Assembly (NCBI RefSeq): GCF_001424025.1
Contig: NZ_LMPZ01000002.1
Coordinates: 1,292,702-1,356,701 of the forward strand
Reading direction: 5' to 3'
Source of the DNA: Brevundimonas sp. Leaf363
Lineage (GTDB): Bacteria; Pseudomonadota; Alphaproteobacteria; Caulobacterales; Caulobacteraceae
DNA: 64,000 bases
The translations under genes were made by a program, and so were the position numbers. Each line of letters opens with the position of its first letter. Position 1 is the first letter of the stretch. A model generated the notes under the pieces. It did no database searches, had not been told where the DNA came from, and saw only the letters and a list, made by a program, of their open reading frames with translations. This document shows positions 45,541 through 55,682 of this stretch, piece by piece.

Positions 45541-46146
45541 ATGACCAAGGTGCTCGTCCTCTATCACTCGACCTACGGCCACGTGGAAGCCCTGGCTGAA
45601 GCGGTCGCGGCCGGCGCGCGCGAGGTCGAAGGCGTGACGGCCGACGTCAAGCGCGTCCCCGAACTGGTGCCTGAAGAGCTGGCGCGCTCCAGCGGGTACA
45701 AGCTGGACCAGGCCGCCCCGATCGCCACGGTCGATGAACTGGCCGACTATGACGCCATCATCATCGGCGCCGGCACCCGCTACGGCACCGTGGCGTCCCA
45801 GATGCGCAACTTCCTCGACCAGACCGGGCCGCTGTGGGCCAAGGGCGCCTTGGTCGGAAAGGTGGGCGGCGCCTTCACCTCGACTGCGACCCAGCACGGC
45901 GGCCAGGAGACCACCCTCATCGGTGTCATCCAGACCCTGCTGCATCACGGCCTGATCGTCGTGGGCCTGCCCTACGCCTGGCAGGGTCAGATGACGCTGG
46001 ACGAGATCACGGGCGGCTCTCCCTACGGTGCGACCACCATCACCGGCGGCACGGGCGCCCGCATGCCCAGCGAGAACGAGCTGGATGGCGCGCGCTTCCA
46101 GGGCCGCCACACCGCCCAGATCGCCAAGAAGCAATCGGCCGCCTGA
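45541..46146 (+). CDS. wrbA: NAD(P)H:quinone oxidoreductase type IV (WrbA)
   Basis: This 201-residue flavodoxin-like protein reduces quinones by two electrons and limits oxidative stress. FMN-binding loops are visible: [21 protein letters not shown] for the phosphate and [20 protein letters not shown] for the isoalloxazine. The C-terminal signature [14 protein letters not shown], then [12 protein letters not shown], is diagnostic for WrbA. The start has GGATAGGAAC upstream. The next gene follows 4 bases after the stop, so a two-gene operon is likely. Confidence 0.96.
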   Translation: MTKVLVLYHSTYGHVEALAEAVAAGAREVEGVTADVKRVPELVPEELARSSGYKLDQAAPIATVDELADYDAIIIGAGTRYGTVASQMRNFLDQTGPLWAKGALVGKVGGAFTSTATQHGGQETTLIGVIQTLLHHGLIVVGLPYAWQGQMTLDEITGGSPYGATTITGGTGARMPSENELDGARFQGRHTAQIAKKQSAA

Positions 46147-46150
46147 CGCC

Positions 46151-46909
46151 ATGTCCGCCCAGCCGGCGCTCTTCTTCGGTCACGGCTCGCCGTTGAACGC
46201 CCTGGGCGGGCCCTTCGCCGAGGCCTGGGCCGAGGTCGGCCGCGCGGTCGGCAAGCCGCGCGGCGTGGTCATGGTCTCCGCTCACTGGGAGACCAACGGC
46301 CTGGGCGTGACGGCGCAACCGCAGCCGGAGACCATCCACGACTTCGGCGCCTTCGGCCCGGAGCTGCATGCCATGCAGTATCCGGCGCCGGGCTCGCCCG
46401 AGCTGGCGCGGCGCGTGTCGGAACTGACAGGCGCAATCCAGACCGACGCCTGGGGTCTGGACCACGGCACGTGGTCGGTGCTGGCCCACGTCTGGCCCGA
46501 AGCAGACGTGCCGGTCGTCCAGCTGTCGCTGGACCGCCGCCTCGACGCCGCCGGCCATCTGGCGCTGGCCAGGAAGCTCCAGCCCCTGCGCGACGAGGGG
46601 ATCATCATCGCCGGCTCCGGCGACTTCGTGCACAACCTTCGCACCTGGAAGCGGGCGGGCGGCGAAGCTTACGATTGGGCCATCCGCTTCAACGACGCCG
46701 TCAAGGCGGCCCTGGTGCGCGGCGACAATCAGGCCCTGGTCGACTGGGTCGATCTGGCCGAGGACGCCCAGCTCAGCGTCCCGACCGACGAACACTATCT
46801 GCCGCTGCTCTACGTCGCCGCCCAGCGCCGGGAAGGCGATCCCGTCGCTTTCTTCAACGACAGCATCGAGGGCGGCTCCATCTCGATGACCGGCGTGCGG
46901 ATCGGCTAG
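46151..46909 (+). CDS. DODA-type extradiol aromatic ring-opening dioxygenase
   Basis: This 252-residue enzyme is of the LigB/4,5-DOPA dioxygenase (YgiD) family. Metal-binding and catalytic histidines lie in FFGHGSPLNAL, VSAHWETNGLGV, WGLDHGTWSVL and TDEHYLPLLY. IHDFGAFGPELHAMQYPAPGSPELA is characteristic of this branch. It cleaves a catechol ring beside the hydroxyls using non-haem metal. Together with WrbA it may handle quinone or catechol stress, though the natural substrate is unknown. Its stop region shares CTAG with the convergent purN gene. Confidence 0.9.
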   Translation: MSAQPALFFGHGSPLNALGGPFAEAWAEVGRAVGKPRGVVMVSAHWETNGLGVTAQPQPETIHDFGAFGPELHAMQYPAPGSPELARRVSELTGAIQTDAWGLDHGTWSVLAHVWPEADVPVVQLSLDRRLDAAGHLALARKLQPLRDEGIIIAGSGDFVHNLRTWKRAGGEAYDWAIRFNDAVKAALVRGDNQALVDWVDLAEDAQLSVPTDEHYLPLLYVAAQRREGDPVAFFNDSIEGGSISMTGVRIG

Positions 46910-47484
46910 GCCAGCGTCCGGCAGAAGTCGGCCAGCGCCTGCGGATAGAGCATGTGCTCCGCCGCCAGCACCCGTTGCGACAGACCCTCGGGCGTGTCGC
47001 CGGCGACCACCGGCACGCGGGCCTGACCCAGGATCGGCCCCTCGTCGACGCCTTCGGTGACCAGATGCACCGTGCAGCCCGCCTCGGCGTCGCCCGCCGC
47101 CAGCGCCCGCACATGGGTGTCCAGGCCGGGGTGTAGGGGCAGCAGGCTGGGGTGGATGTTGATCATCCGGCCTTCCCAACGCCGAACCAGCCAAGGCGTC
47201 AGCAGCCGCATATAGCCGGCCAGCGCCACCACCTCGACGCCCGCCTCGGTCAGGACGGCGTCCAGCGCCCGCTCATGCGCCTCGCGATCCTTGCCGAAGG
47301 GGCGATGATCGACTGCCACGGCCTCGACGCCCGCCGCTCGCGCTAGGGCGAGACCGCCCGCGTCCGGCTTGTTGGACAGCACCAGGACCACCTCGAACGG
47401 CGCATCCGCCACTCGACCGGCCTCGATCAGCGCCGCCATGTTCGATCCGGCCCCTGAGATCAGGACCGCGACACGCCGTGTCAC
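46906..47484 (-). CDS. purN: Phosphoribosylglycinamide formyltransferase
   Basis: This 192-residue enzyme transfers formyl from 10-formyl-THF to GAR, the third step of purine synthesis. Diagnostic are [17 protein letters not shown] at the start, [37 protein letters not shown] with the catalytic Asn-His pair, and [19 protein letters not shown]. The GTG start at 47484 overlaps the purM stop (GTGA), so the pair is translationally coupled. Confidence 0.96.
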   Translation of the reverse strand: MTRRVAVLISGAGSNMAALIEAGRVADAPFEVVLVLSNKPDAGGLALARAAGVEAVAVDHRPFGKDREAHERALDAVLTEAGVEVVALAGYMRLLTPWLVRRWEGRMINIHPSLLPLHPGLDTHVRALAAGDAEAGCTVHLVTEGVDEGPILGQARVPVVAGDTPEGLSQRVLAAEHMLYPQALADFCRTLA

Positions 47485-48506
47485 GCCGCCTCCAGCTGCC
47501 CGCAGACGAAGGCCGGCTCGCCCGCGTTCAGCAGGCCCTCAAGCACCGCTTCGACGTTCTCGGGCGCGACGATCAGGATGAAGCCGACGCCGCAGTTGAA
47601 GGTGCGGCGCATCTCGTGGTCGCTGATCCCGCCGGTCTCGGCCAGCCACTGGAAGATGCGGGGCAGAGGCCAGCTGTCCCAGTCGAAGGTCGCCTTCAGC
47701 CCTTCGGCCACACAGCGCGGCGGGTTTTCGATCAGGCCGCCGCCGGTGATGTGGGCCGCCCCCTTGATCAGGCCCGACTTCATCAACGGCAGAACCGGCT
47801 TCACATAGATTCGCGTCGGCTCCATCAGCGCCTGGGCCAGCGAGCGGTCCTTGGCGAACGGCGCGTCGGCGGCCCAGCCCAGGCCGGACGCCTCCACCAC
47901 CTTGCGGATCAGCGAATAGCCGTTCGAGTGCGGGCCCGAAGACGCCAGACCGATGACGACGTCGCCGGCCGCCTGCGCGTCCAGGTCCGGCAACGCCTTG
48001 CCGCGCTCCAGCGCGCCCAGCGAGAAGCCGGCCAGATCGTAGTCGCCGCCCGAATACATGCCCGGCATCTCGGCCGTTTCGCCGCCGACCAGGGCGCAAC
48101 CGGCCCGGCGACAGCCCTCGGCGATGCCCGTCACGACACGCCGCGCGGCGTCCACGTCAAGCTTCCCGGTGGCGTAATAGTCCAGGAACAACAGAGGCTC
48201 CGCGCCCTGCGCCAGCAGGTCGTTGACGCACATGGCGACTAGATCGATCCCCACCTCGTCGTGCCGTCCCGTCTCGATGGCGATCTTCAGCTTGGTGCCT
48301 ACGCCGTCGGTCGTGGCGACGATCAGCGGGTCCTCGAAGCCGGCCGCTTTCAGGTCGAACAAAGCGCCGAAGCCGCCCAGGGACGCCTCCGCGCCCGGCC
48401 GACGCGTGGATTTGGCCAGAGGCTTGATCGCGTCGACCAGGCGTTCGCCCGCATCGATATCGACGCCGGCGTCGGCATAGGTCAGGCCGTTGGGCTGGTC
48501 CGTCAT
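47481..48506 (-). CDS. purM: Phosphoribosylformylglycinamidine cyclo-ligase
   Basis: This 341-residue AIR synthetase closes the imidazole ring (step five of purine synthesis) using ATP. Family marks are [88 protein letters not shown] and [15 protein letters not shown]. It is complete and is the first gene of the purM-purN pair. It diverges from rnd across an 80-bp spacer. Confidence 0.97.
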   Translation of the reverse strand: MTDQPNGLTYADAGVDIDAGERLVDAIKPLAKSTRRPGAEASLGGFGALFDLKAAGFEDPLIVATTDGVGTKLKIAIETGRHDEVGIDLVAMCVNDLLAQGAEPLLFLDYYATGKLDVDAARRVVTGIAEGCRRAGCALVGGETAEMPGMYSGGDYDLAGFSLGALERGKALPDLDAQAAGDVVIGLASSGPHSNGYSLIRKVVEASGLGWAADAPFAKDRSLAQALMEPTRIYVKPVLPLMKSGLIKGAAHITGGGLIENPPRCVAEGLKATFDWDSWPLPRIFQWLAETGGISDHEMRRTFNCGVGFILIVAPENVEAVLEGLLNAGEPAFVCGQLEAA

Positions 48507-48586
48507 GGGGCGGGGCCTTGTTTCAGTGAACGAAAGTCAGTCGCGGCTCTTGCCACGCAGGGAGTCGGGCGCGCTATAGCATCCCA

Positions 48587-49738
48587 ATGACGCCGATCAC
48601 CACAAACGAGGCGCTGCAGGCTTTCTGCGCGGATGTCGCCTCTGCCCCGTTCATCGCCGTGGACACCGAGTTCATGCGCGAGACGACCTATTGGCCCAAG
48701 CTGTGCCTGATCCAGGCGGCGACGCCGGAACACGCCGCGATCATCGATCCGCTGGCGGATGGACTGGATCTGGAGCCCTTCCTAGCCATCCTGCGCGATC
48801 CGGCGGTGGTCAAGGTGTTCCATGCCTGCCGCCAGGACACCGAGATCTTCGTCAAGCTGGGCTCGATGCCCGAGCCGATCTTCGACACTCAGGTCGCCGC
48901 CATGGCCGCCGGCTTCGGCGACCAGGTCAGTTATGATTCGCTGGTTCGCCAGATGCTGCGCATCGAGCTGGACAAGGGCAGCCGCTTTACCGACTGGTCA
49001 CGCCGGCCGCTGTCGGACAGCCAACTGGTCTATGCGCTGGGCGACGTGACCCACCTGGCGGCGCTGTATCCCAAGCTGCGCGAGCGGTTGCAGCGCGAGG
49101 GACGGCTGGATTGGGTCATGGCCGAGATGGCCGACCTGTCCGACCCGGCCCTCTATGACACCAACCCCGAGAACGCCTGGAAGCGGCTGAAGCCCAAGAA
49201 GTACGCCGCCAAATATCTGGCCGCCTTCGTCGCTGCCGCCGTTTGGCGCGAGCGGGCGGCGCAGGAACGGGACCAGCCGCGCGGCCGCATTCTCAAGGAC
49301 GAGGCGATCGACGAGATCGCCCAGCAGGCGCCGACCGACCCCGAGGCCTTCAATCGCCTGCGCTCGGCGCCCAAGGGCTTCGGCGCCTCGCGGCTGGGTC
49401 TGGAACTGACGGCCGAGCTGAAACGCGTCCTGGCCGACCCGGAGGCCCACGCGCCCAAACTGGCCCGCCCGGCCCACAACCAGCCGGCGCCGCCGTCGGT
49501 GGTGGAACTGCTGAAGGTGTTGCTGAAGGCCAAGAGCGACAACGCCGGCGTGGCGTCCAAGCTGATCGCGACCGTCGCCGATCTGGAAAAGATCGCCATC
49601 GACGACGAAGCCGACGTCGAAGCCATGCACGGCTGGCGCCGCAAGCTGTTCGGCGACGACGCGCTGAAGCTCAAGAAGGGCGAGATCGCCCTGGTGCTGA
49701 ACGGCTCGCGCGTCGAGGTGGTCGAGATCGAGGGCTAG
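48587..49738 (+). CDS. rnd: Ribonuclease D
   Basis: This 383-residue 3'-5' exoribonuclease matures tRNA and other stable RNA ends. The DEDD exonuclease motifs are FIAVDTEFMRETTYWPKLCLIQ (I), VFHACRQDTEIF (II) and YALGDVTHLAALYPKL (III). An HRDC-type domain follows (RGRILKDEAIDEIAQQAPTDPEAFNRL), with a further helical C-terminal region. The length matches the alphaproteobacterial enzyme. Its neighbourhood with ppk1, ppx and aspS is conserved in Caulobacterales. Confidence 0.96.
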   Translation: MTPITTNEALQAFCADVASAPFIAVDTEFMRETTYWPKLCLIQAATPEHAAIIDPLADGLDLEPFLAILRDPAVVKVFHACRQDTEIFVKLGSMPEPIFDTQVAAMAAGFGDQVSYDSLVRQMLRIELDKGSRFTDWSRRPLSDSQLVYALGDVTHLAALYPKLRERLQREGRLDWVMAEMADLSDPALYDTNPENAWKRLKPKKYAAKYLAAFVAAAVWRERAAQERDQPRGRILKDEAIDEIAQQAPTDPEAFNRLRSAPKGFGASRLGLELTAELKRVLADPEAHAPKLARPAHNQPAPPSVVELLKVLLKAKSDNAGVASKLIATVADLEKIAIDDEADVEAMHGWRRKLFGDDALKLKKGEIALVLNGSRVEVVEIEG

Positions 49739-49742
49739 GCGG

Positions 49743-50105
49743 CTACTCGGCCGGCGGCTGCCACAGCTCGATCGGATTACCTTCGGGATCGTGAATGCGG
49801 GCGAAGCGGCCGACTTCGGGCGAGGCGTCCCATTCGGGCTTGGTGATGATGTCGATGCCGGCGGTGCGCAGGCTGGCCAGCATGCCGTCCAGGTCGTCGA
49901 CCCGCAGATTCAGCATCCACTGCTTGCCGGCGGCGAAGTAATCGGTGTCGGCCTTGAAGGGCGAGAAGACGGTCGGCCCGGCCTGCTGGGGCCAGACGAA
50001 CACCCCCGGCGGGGCGCCGACCCCCAGATGCTCCAGATACCAGGCAGCCAAGGCCTCGGGATCCTGTGAGCGAAAGAAGAAGCCGCCGATGCCCGTAACC
50101 GCCAT
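49743..50105 (-). CDS. VOC-family glyoxalase/dioxygenase-like protein
   Basis: This 120-residue protein has the paired beta-alpha-beta-beta-beta units of the vicinal oxygen chelate fold: GIGGFFFRSQDPEALAAWYLEHLGV at the N-terminus and RFARIHDPEGNPIELWQP at the C-terminus. The conserved Glu of IELWQ is a metal-ligand position. The ATG at 50105 has GGAGG upstream and is chosen over a start 42 bases earlier. It lies between convergent rnd and co-directional ppx. The substrate is unknown. Confidence 0.88.
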   Translation of the reverse strand: MAVTGIGGFFFRSQDPEALAAWYLEHLGVGAPPGVFVWPQQAGPTVFSPFKADTDYFAAGKQWMLNLRVDDLDGMLASLRTAGIDIITKPEWDASPEVGRFARIHDPEGNPIELWQPPAE

Positions 50106-50156
50106 GATCGCCTCCGATGGGAAGGGGGCGACCGTGGCCTCGACCACGACGACTGT

Positions 50157-51644
50157 CTAGAGGGCCAGCGACAGGTCCATCGCCTCGGCCAGGGCCTTGG
50201 CCCGACGCCGCGTCTGTTCGCCCAGCAGGACGTCGGCGAAGCCCTCGGCCGCCGTCAGCTTCAGTTCGCCGCCCTCGACCCGCGCTCTCGCATTGGCCAG
50301 CAGGTTCGGCGACCGCCCCGACAGGTCGCAGGCCAGCCGGATGGCGAGCCCCAGGACCCGCGCCCGCCGCCGCGCCGGCTCGTCCAGCAGCCGCTCGATC
50401 GTCGCCGGTTCCGGCGTCGCCGCCGGACCGCCGTAGCGGGCGTTGATCGCGGCGGCCAGGAAGCATCGCTCGGCGTGGGTCTGACCCGGAATGGGCGCGC
50501 GCAGAACCTGGTCGAAGGTCAGTTCGACCCGGTGGTCGGGGTGCAGCCGAGCGCCCAGGTCAGCCAGATTGCAGGCCGCAGCCGCCAGCTGGGCGTCTCG
50601 CACCTCGCTGAAGATCGGCTCCAGCGGCCGGATCAGGCCGTCTATCCAGCCCTGCAGAGCACCGGGCAGGGCCGGCGAGACGCCCTGGCGCGCGCCCAGA
50701 GCCGCACAGCCGGACAGCAGCGGATCGCCGCCGTCCACGCGGTCGCTGAGCCAGTCGTACAGCAGCCCCTCGCGCACGCCCCAGGCCGAGAACTCGATTT
50801 CCTCCAGCCCCAGATTATCGATCAGGCTGTCCAGCACCACGGCGGCGAACGGCAGGGTCTCGGCGCGCTTTCGGCTGACGCCCGGCATGGCGTCCAGCGA
50901 TGCCTTGGACTGCCGCGCCAGGAAGCGAGCCGCTTCGCGCGCCTCGCGCGCCGGGATGGCGTACTGGTGCACCACCTTCAGCGGATAGGCGCCCATGGCC
51001 ATGTGAACCTGGGCCAGGTTGCGCCAGGCGCCGCCGACGGCGTAGAGGCGCTTCGTCTTGAAATCGCCCGCCACGCGGCCCAGACGGCGATCCGCCTGTT
51101 CGCGCACCTTGCGGACGTCGAAGCCCTTCGAGCCAAATGAGAAGGCGCCGAGCGACAGCGTCACGCCCTTGCCGACTTGGCCCTTGTCGATGCGGGTCAG
51201 TTCCAGGCTGGCGCCGCCCATGTCGGCGCTGACGCCGTCCGCGCCTGGCGCGCCGCTGGCGACCCCCATGGCGGCGTAATGGGCCTCGTCCTCGCCCGAC
51301 AGAACGCGAATGAACAGCCCGGTCTCGGCGGCCACGCGCTCGCAGAACTCCTGTCCGTCCTCGGCTTCCCGCACGGCGGCGGTGGCGGCGACCAGGGTGT
51401 GCTCGGGCCGCACGCCCTCCAGGACGGCCGCAAAGCGACGCAGGGCCTTCATCGACGCCACGACACCGTCGGGCGACAGTCGTCCGGTGGCCGACAGATC
51501 CCGGCCCAGCCCCGCCAGAACCTTTTCGTTATAGAGCGGCCAGACCGCCCGCCCTTCCAGCCGATAGAGCACCAGGCGAACGGAGTTCGAGCCGATGTCG
51601 ATGACGGCGACGTCACGCGCCGCCAAGGCTGTGGCGGGGCTCAA
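50157..51644 (-). CDS. ppx: Exopolyphosphatase / Ppx-GppA family phosphatase
   Basis: This 495-residue enzyme removes terminal phosphate from polyphosphate or pppGpp. The ASKHA ATPase-like core is intact: [50 protein letters not shown] and [16 protein letters not shown]-terminal HD-like helical domain follows. The best start is the TTG at 51644, which overlaps the ppk1 stop as TTGA, so the phosphatase is read by coupling after the kinase. The open frame upstream runs inside ppk1 and is discarded. An alternative TTG is at 51626. Confidence 0.92.
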   Translation of the reverse strand: MSPATALAARDVAVIDIGSNSVRLVLYRLEGRAVWPLYNEKVLAGLGRDLSATGRLSPDGVVASMKALRRFAAVLEGVRPEHTLVAATAAVREAEDGQEFCERVAAETGLFIRVLSGEDEAHYAAMGVASGAPGADGVSADMGGASLELTRIDKGQVGKGVTLSLGAFSFGSKGFDVRKVREQADRRLGRVAGDFKTKRLYAVGGAWRNLAQVHMAMGAYPLKVVHQYAIPAREAREAARFLARQSKASLDAMPGVSRKRAETLPFAAVVLDSLIDNLGLEEIEFSAWGVREGLLYDWLSDRVDGGDPLLSGCAALGARQGVSPALPGALQGWIDGLIRPLEPIFSEVRDAQLAAAACNLADLGARLHPDHRVELTFDQVLRAPIPGQTHAERCFLAAAINARYGGPAATPEPATIERLLDEPARRRARVLGLAIRLACDLSGRSPNLLANARARVEGGELKLTAAEGFADVLLGEQTRRRAKALAEAMDLSLAL

Positions 51645-53878
51645 CGCTTGGGTCGTTCGTAGCGGAGCGCGCCCGGCAGGGTCTTCACCTTGCGGCCACG
51701 CCCGGAGAGGCTGGGGTTGGTCATGAAATACTGGTGCGCCGAGAAGGGGCGTTCCGGATCGGCCGGGCTGAGGCGGTGATAGGCGCCGTCGGGGTCCAGC
51801 GTCCAGCTTTGCGCGTCGTCCTTCAGATTGGCGACCATGATCTGGTCCAGAATCTGGTCGTGGACGGTGGCGTTGCGGATCGGCGCCATGACCTCGACCC
51901 GCCGCTCCATATTGCGCGTCATCCAGTCGGCCGACGAGATGTAGAGGTGCGCCTTGTCGCTGGGCAGGTTGTGGCCGTTGGCGAAGCAGATGATGCGGCT
52001 GTGTTCCAGGAAGCGGCCGACCACCGACTTGACCCGGATGTTCTCCGACAAGCCCGGCACCCCGGGACGCAGGCAGCAGATGCCGCGGATCACCAGCTCG
52101 ATCCGCACGCCCCACTGACTGGCGCGGTACAGGGCGTCGATCAGCTCGGGATCCAGCAGGGCGTTCAGCTTCACCCAGATGGCCGCCGGCCGGCCCTTGG
52201 CCGCCGCCGACATCTCCTTGCCGATCATCTCGATCAGCCGCGCCTTCATGTTCAGAGGCGAGACGACCAGCGCCTCCAGATCGTCCGGCACGGCATAGCC
52301 GGTGATGTAGTTGAACACCCGCCCCGCATCGCGCGCCATGACCGGATCGCACGAGAACAGACTGAGGTCTGTGTAAACCTTGGCCGTCACGGGGTGATAG
52401 TTGCCGGTGCCGAAGTGGCAATAGGTCCGCAGGCCGTCGCCCTCGCGCCGCACGACCACGCTCAGCTTGGCGTGGGTCTTGTACTCCACGAAGCCGAAGA
52501 CGACGTGGACGCCCGCGCGCTCCATCGCCCGGGCCCAGCGCAGGTTGGCCTCTTCATCGAACCGCGCCTTCAACTCGACCAGAGCGGTGACGTTCTTGCC
52601 GTTCTCCGCCGCCTCGATCAGAGCCGCGACGATAGGGCTGTCCTTGGAGGTGCGGTACAGCGTCTGCTTGATCGCCAGCACGTTCGTGTCGCGCGCGGCC
52701 TGGCGCAGGAACTGGACCACCACGTCGAAGCTCTCGAACGGGTGGTGGATCAGCATGTCCTTTTCGCGGATGGCCGCGAAGACGTCCCCGGAGTGGTCGC
52801 GCACCCGCTCGGGGTATCGCGGCTCATAGGCCGGGAACTTCAGCTCGGGCCGATCGGACGGAATCAGCTCGGACAACTGCGCAAGGCCCAGCATGCCTTG
52901 CACGATGACCACGTCCTGCGGCGCGGCCTCGAGCTCGCCGACGATGAAGTTGCGCAAGTCTTCGGGCATGGAGCCCTCGATCTTGATGCGTACTACCTCG
53001 CCCAGGCGGCGCTGCTTCAGCGCTTCCTCGAACTCGAGCACCAGATCCTCGGCCTCTTCCTCGATCTCGATGTCCGAATCGCGGATCAGGCGCAGCACGC
53101 CGCGCTCCAGAACCTCGCAGCCGGGGAACAGGTGGTCGATGAAGAGGATCAGCAGGCTTTCCAGCGTCACGAACCGCCGCTTGTTCTTGGAGCGACGGTC
53201 GGCCGGCAACTCCCAGAATCGCCGCACCTGCGTCGGGACGGGGACCAGGGCGTGGAAGGTGCGCCCATCCGCCCGCCGCAGCTTAAGCGCCAGCGAGAAG
53301 CCCAGGTTCGGCAGGAAGGGGAAGGGGTGCGCCGGGTCGATGGCCAGCGGCGTCAAGACGGCGAACAACTGGTCCAGAAACTCCGGCTCCAGCTTGTCTC
53401 GGTCGGCCTTGGTGATCTTGGCCGAGTGGATGACCTCCAGTCCCGCCTCGGTCAGCTCCTTGCGCAGTTGGCCCCACCGCGCCTGCTGTTCCGCCATCAG
53501 CTCGTTGGCGGCGACGTTGATCATTTCCAGCGATTCGGTCGGCGTCAGGCCGTCGGCCGACAGCGTCCGCACCTTCTCGCGCACCTGACCCTTCAGACCC
53601 GCCACGCGGGTCATGAAGAACTCATCCAGGTTGTTGGCCGAGATCGACAGGAAACGCAGGCGCTCCAGCAGAGGGTGGGCCGGGTTGGCGGCCTCCTCCA
53701 GCACCCGCACATTGAACTTCAGCCACGACAGCTCGCGATTGAAGAACCGCTGCGGCGACGCCATCAGCGCTTCGTCCAGATGCAGCTGCGGCGCGTGCGA
53801 GGGCGGAACCGATTCGCCGCGCGTCGACTCCGTCAGGGCCTTGTCTGTCGTCGGCGGCGGGGTCAGCGTGTCGCTCAT
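51641..53878 (-). CDS. ppk1: Polyphosphate kinase 1
   Basis: This 745-residue enzyme polymerises ATP gamma-phosphate into inorganic polyphosphate. Marks are [19 protein letters not shown], the N-terminal [37 protein letters not shown], the phospho-histidine region [24 protein letters not shown], and [20 protein letters not shown]. The length is usual. The start is fixed at the ATG at 53878, because the longer frame runs antisense-free into hdaA coding sequence. Its product and the ppx product make and degrade the same polymer, with ppx translation coupled by TTGA. Confidence 0.97.
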   Translation of the reverse strand: MSDTLTPPPTTDKALTESTRGESVPPSHAPQLHLDEALMASPQRFFNRELSWLKFNVRVLEEAANPAHPLLERLRFLSISANNLDEFFMTRVAGLKGQVREKVRTLSADGLTPTESLEMINVAANELMAEQQARWGQLRKELTEAGLEVIHSAKITKADRDKLEPEFLDQLFAVLTPLAIDPAHPFPFLPNLGFSLALKLRRADGRTFHALVPVPTQVRRFWELPADRRSKNKRRFVTLESLLILFIDHLFPGCEVLERGVLRLIRDSDIEIEEEAEDLVLEFEEALKQRRLGEVVRIKIEGSMPEDLRNFIVGELEAAPQDVVIVQGMLGLAQLSELIPSDRPELKFPAYEPRYPERVRDHSGDVFAAIREKDMLIHHPFESFDVVVQFLRQAARDTNVLAIKQTLYRTSKDSPIVAALIEAAENGKNVTALVELKARFDEEANLRWARAMERAGVHVVFGFVEYKTHAKLSVVVRREGDGLRTYCHFGTGNYHPVTAKVYTDLSLFSCDPVMARDAGRVFNYITGYAVPDDLEALVVSPLNMKARLIEMIGKEMSAAAKGRPAAIWVKLNALLDPELIDALYRASQWGVRIELVIRGICCLRPGVPGLSENIRVKSVVGRFLEHSRIICFANGHNLPSDKAHLYISSADWMTRNMERRVEVMAPIRNATVHDQILDQIMVANLKDDAQSWTLDPDGAYHRLSPADPERPFSAHQYFMTNPSLSGRGRKVKTLPGALRYERPKR

Positions 53879-53919
53879 GGTTCGTTTGTGGGCACGAAAC
53901 GCGACAGTCGCAACCGCGA

Positions 53920-54573
53920 TCAACCCTCCAGCACGACCCGCGCCGCCGCGCGCGTGATCGGACGGTGCAGAGCGTCCAGCCGTTCGACCACGCCCTGCGC
54001 CGCCGCCCAGGATCGGTCGATCCGCCGGACGAGATAATCGATCACATCCTCGGGCGGGACTATGCTGCGCTCCGAGAAGGCGCGGCGCAGCATGGCGGCC
54101 AGCAGCATATCGTCGGGCGTCTCCACGACCAGCAGCGGCAGGGCGTCCAGCCGCGAACGCAGATCGGGCAGGGCGGCCGGCCAGTCGCGCGGCGCGCGGC
54201 GCGAGACCAGCAGCAGCGCCCCACCCGCCATCGCCAGATTGATCAGATGGAACAGGCTCTCGTCGTCCGCGTCCTGCGCCCGGTCCAGCACGATGTTCGC
54301 GCCTTCCAGATCCAGCGGATCGACAACGGCGGCCTCCGATCCATGCAGGATCACCGCGCCGCGCTTTTCCGCCCAGCGGCCCGCGACCGTGCTCTTGCCC
54401 GACCCTTCGGGGCCGCATAGCGCCATGACCGGCCCCGCCACCGCATTGGGCCACGCGTCCAGCCCGGTGACGGCCGCGCGGTTGCTGTCGGACAGGACGA
54501 AGTCGAGCTCGGTCTCGACCCCATCGCGTCGCAGCGGCAGGCGCATCTGATGGGTGGCGTCGGAAGGGCGCAT
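53920..54573 (-). CDS. hdaA: DnaA regulatory inactivator HdaA
   Basis: This protein of about 217 residues is related to DnaA AAA+ and promotes DnaA-ATP hydrolysis when bound to the replication clamp (RIDA), preventing re-initiation. Near the N-terminus HQMRLPL matches the clamp-binding motif. Walker A is [15 protein letters not shown], with [12 protein letters not shown] as the likely Walker B strand. The sensor/lid part is [28 protein letters not shown] chose the ATG at 54573, which places the clamp motif about 10 residues in. The frame extends upstream without support. It sits 41 bases before ppk1, probably in one operon, as in Caulobacter. Confidence 0.9.
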   Translation of the reverse strand: MRPSDATHQMRLPLRRDGVETELDFVLSDSNRAAVTGLDAWPNAVAGPVMALCGPEGSGKSTVAGRWAEKRGAVILHGSEAAVVDPLDLEGANIVLDRAQDADDESLFHLINLAMAGGALLLVSRRAPRDWPAALPDLRSRLDALPLLVVETPDDMLLAAMLRRAFSERSIVPPEDVIDYLVRRIDRSWAAAQGVVERLDALHRPITRAAARVVLEG

Positions 54574-54653
54574 CGGACCGGGCTTGTAGCAGGTTCCCGC
54601 CCGCCGCGCCGCTGGCCCTGTGGACGGCGATGCATCCATCGTGGAGGACGCAT

Positions 54654-54707
54654 CAGAGAACTCTGCTTGACAGAGTATGCGGCGCCGTGCTCTGTGGTTC
54701 AGAGCAC
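54654..54707. promoter_or_regulatory. Cluster of CTCTG/CAGAG half-sites: putative operator
   Basis: Two 15-bp palindromes with the form CTCTG-N5-CAGAG occur at 54661-54675 and 54690-54704, 29 bases centre to centre. An extra CAGAG half-site lies at 54654-54658. The second copy extends to GTGCTCTG/CAGAGCAC. TTGACA (54667-54672), a possible -35 box, overlaps the first copy. The cluster lies 18-71 bases before a membrane-protein/winged-helix gene pair, so an autoregulatory operator is likely. HdaA begins divergently on the other side. Confidence 0.55.
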
Positions 54708-54724
54708 TCTATTGGAGATCGACT

Positions 54725-55291
54725 ATGAACATCACTCGCGACGAGGCGGCCGCGGCCCTCTCCGACATCGACGCCACCACCGGCCGCCTGAGCCAGCAAC
54801 GCAGCTATCACATCAGCGGCCCGATCCTGATGCTGTGGGGTGTGGTCTGGCTGGTCTGTTACAGCGCCATGGGCCTTCTGCCGCCCGAGCAATGGGGCTG
54901 GACCTGGCTGATCGGCGACGCCGTCGGCATCGTCGGCACCATCATGTTGTCGTCCAAGGCGTGTGCCCCAGGGCAGGGCGTGGCCGGCCGCGGCATGGGC
55001 TGGCGCTCCCTGCTGGCGGGCCTGGCCATCGCGGCCTTCATAGGCGGGACCCTGTCAATCTTCGGTGTGCAGGATCCGAACGCCTTCATGACCTTCCCTG
55101 GCATCGTCTGCGGGGCCGTCTACTTCATCATCGGCCTGCTGCACCGGCCGCGCTTCCTGGTGATCGGTACGGCAATGTTCGCGGCCAGCCTGGTCGGCTT
55201 CTTCGGCTTCCCGGACATCCTGCCGTTCTGGATGGCGGGCGTCGGCGGGCTGGGGCTGATCATCGGCGGCCTGTGGATGCGGAGCGCGTGA
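54725..55291 (+). CDS. Hypothetical inner-membrane protein, co-transcribed with a winged-helix regulator
   Basis: This 188-residue protein has a soluble helical N-terminus (NITRDEAAAALSDIDATTGRLSQQRSYHI) followed by six hydrophobic segments (for example ISGPILMLWGVVWLVCY and MAGVGGLGLIIGGLWM). I do not recognise a named family. The ATG has GGAGATC upstream. Its stop overlaps the start of the regulator gene (TGATG), and the palindrome cluster lies just upstream, so expression is probably controlled by that regulator. Confidence 0.82.
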   Translation: MNITRDEAAAALSDIDATTGRLSQQRSYHISGPILMLWGVVWLVCYSAMGLLPPEQWGWTWLIGDAVGIVGTIMLSSKACAPGQGVAGRGMGWRSLLAGLAIAAFIGGTLSIFGVQDPNAFMTFPGIVCGAVYFIIGLLHRPRFLVIGTAMFAASLVGFFGFPDILPFWMAGVGGLGLIIGGLWMRSA

Positions 55292-55587
55292 TGGGCCCTG
55301 ACGACATCATCCATCAGCCGTTGCGCCTGAAGATCATGGCGGCCCTGTGGGCCGAACGGGAGCGCGGGCCGGTCGACTTCCCCCGCCTCAAGTCCATCTC
55401 CGGCGCAACCGACGGCAATCTCGGCAGCCACCTGACCACGCTTGAAAAGGCCGACTACGTCTCGATCGAGAAGGACTTCGTCGGCAAGCGTCCGCGCACC
55501 CGCGCCTCGCTGACCCCCACGGGCGCCAAGGCCTTCCGTGGCCACGTCGCCTACCTGCGGGCCGTGGTCGAGGGGGTGGAGGACTAA
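55291..55587 (+). CDS. Winged-helix transcriptional regulator (HTH_34/MarR-like)
   Basis: This 98-residue protein is a single winged helix-turn-helix: IIHQPLRLKIMAALWAERE, then VDFPRLKSISGATDGNLGSHLTTLEKADYVSIEK as recognition helix, and a wing KRPRTRASLTPTGAKAF. It closely follows the short HTH_34-type (formerly MarR/ArsR-like) regulators that consist only of the DNA-binding domain and a dimer helix. No ligand domain is seen. Translational coupling to the membrane protein upstream suggests that it controls that gene, probably through the CTCTG/CAGAG palindromes. Confidence 0.88.
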   Translation: MGPDDIIHQPLRLKIMAALWAERERGPVDFPRLKSISGATDGNLGSHLTTLEKADYVSIEKDFVGKRPRTRASLTPTGAKAFRGHVAYLRAVVEGVED

Positions 55588-55682
55588 GCAGGCGATCGGC
55601 GCGCCAACCTTGACTTTCGAGCGGGTTGGTGCGCCCTTCCGGCCTCCAAAATTCCCCACAATCAGACCGCCGCAGACCGCCC

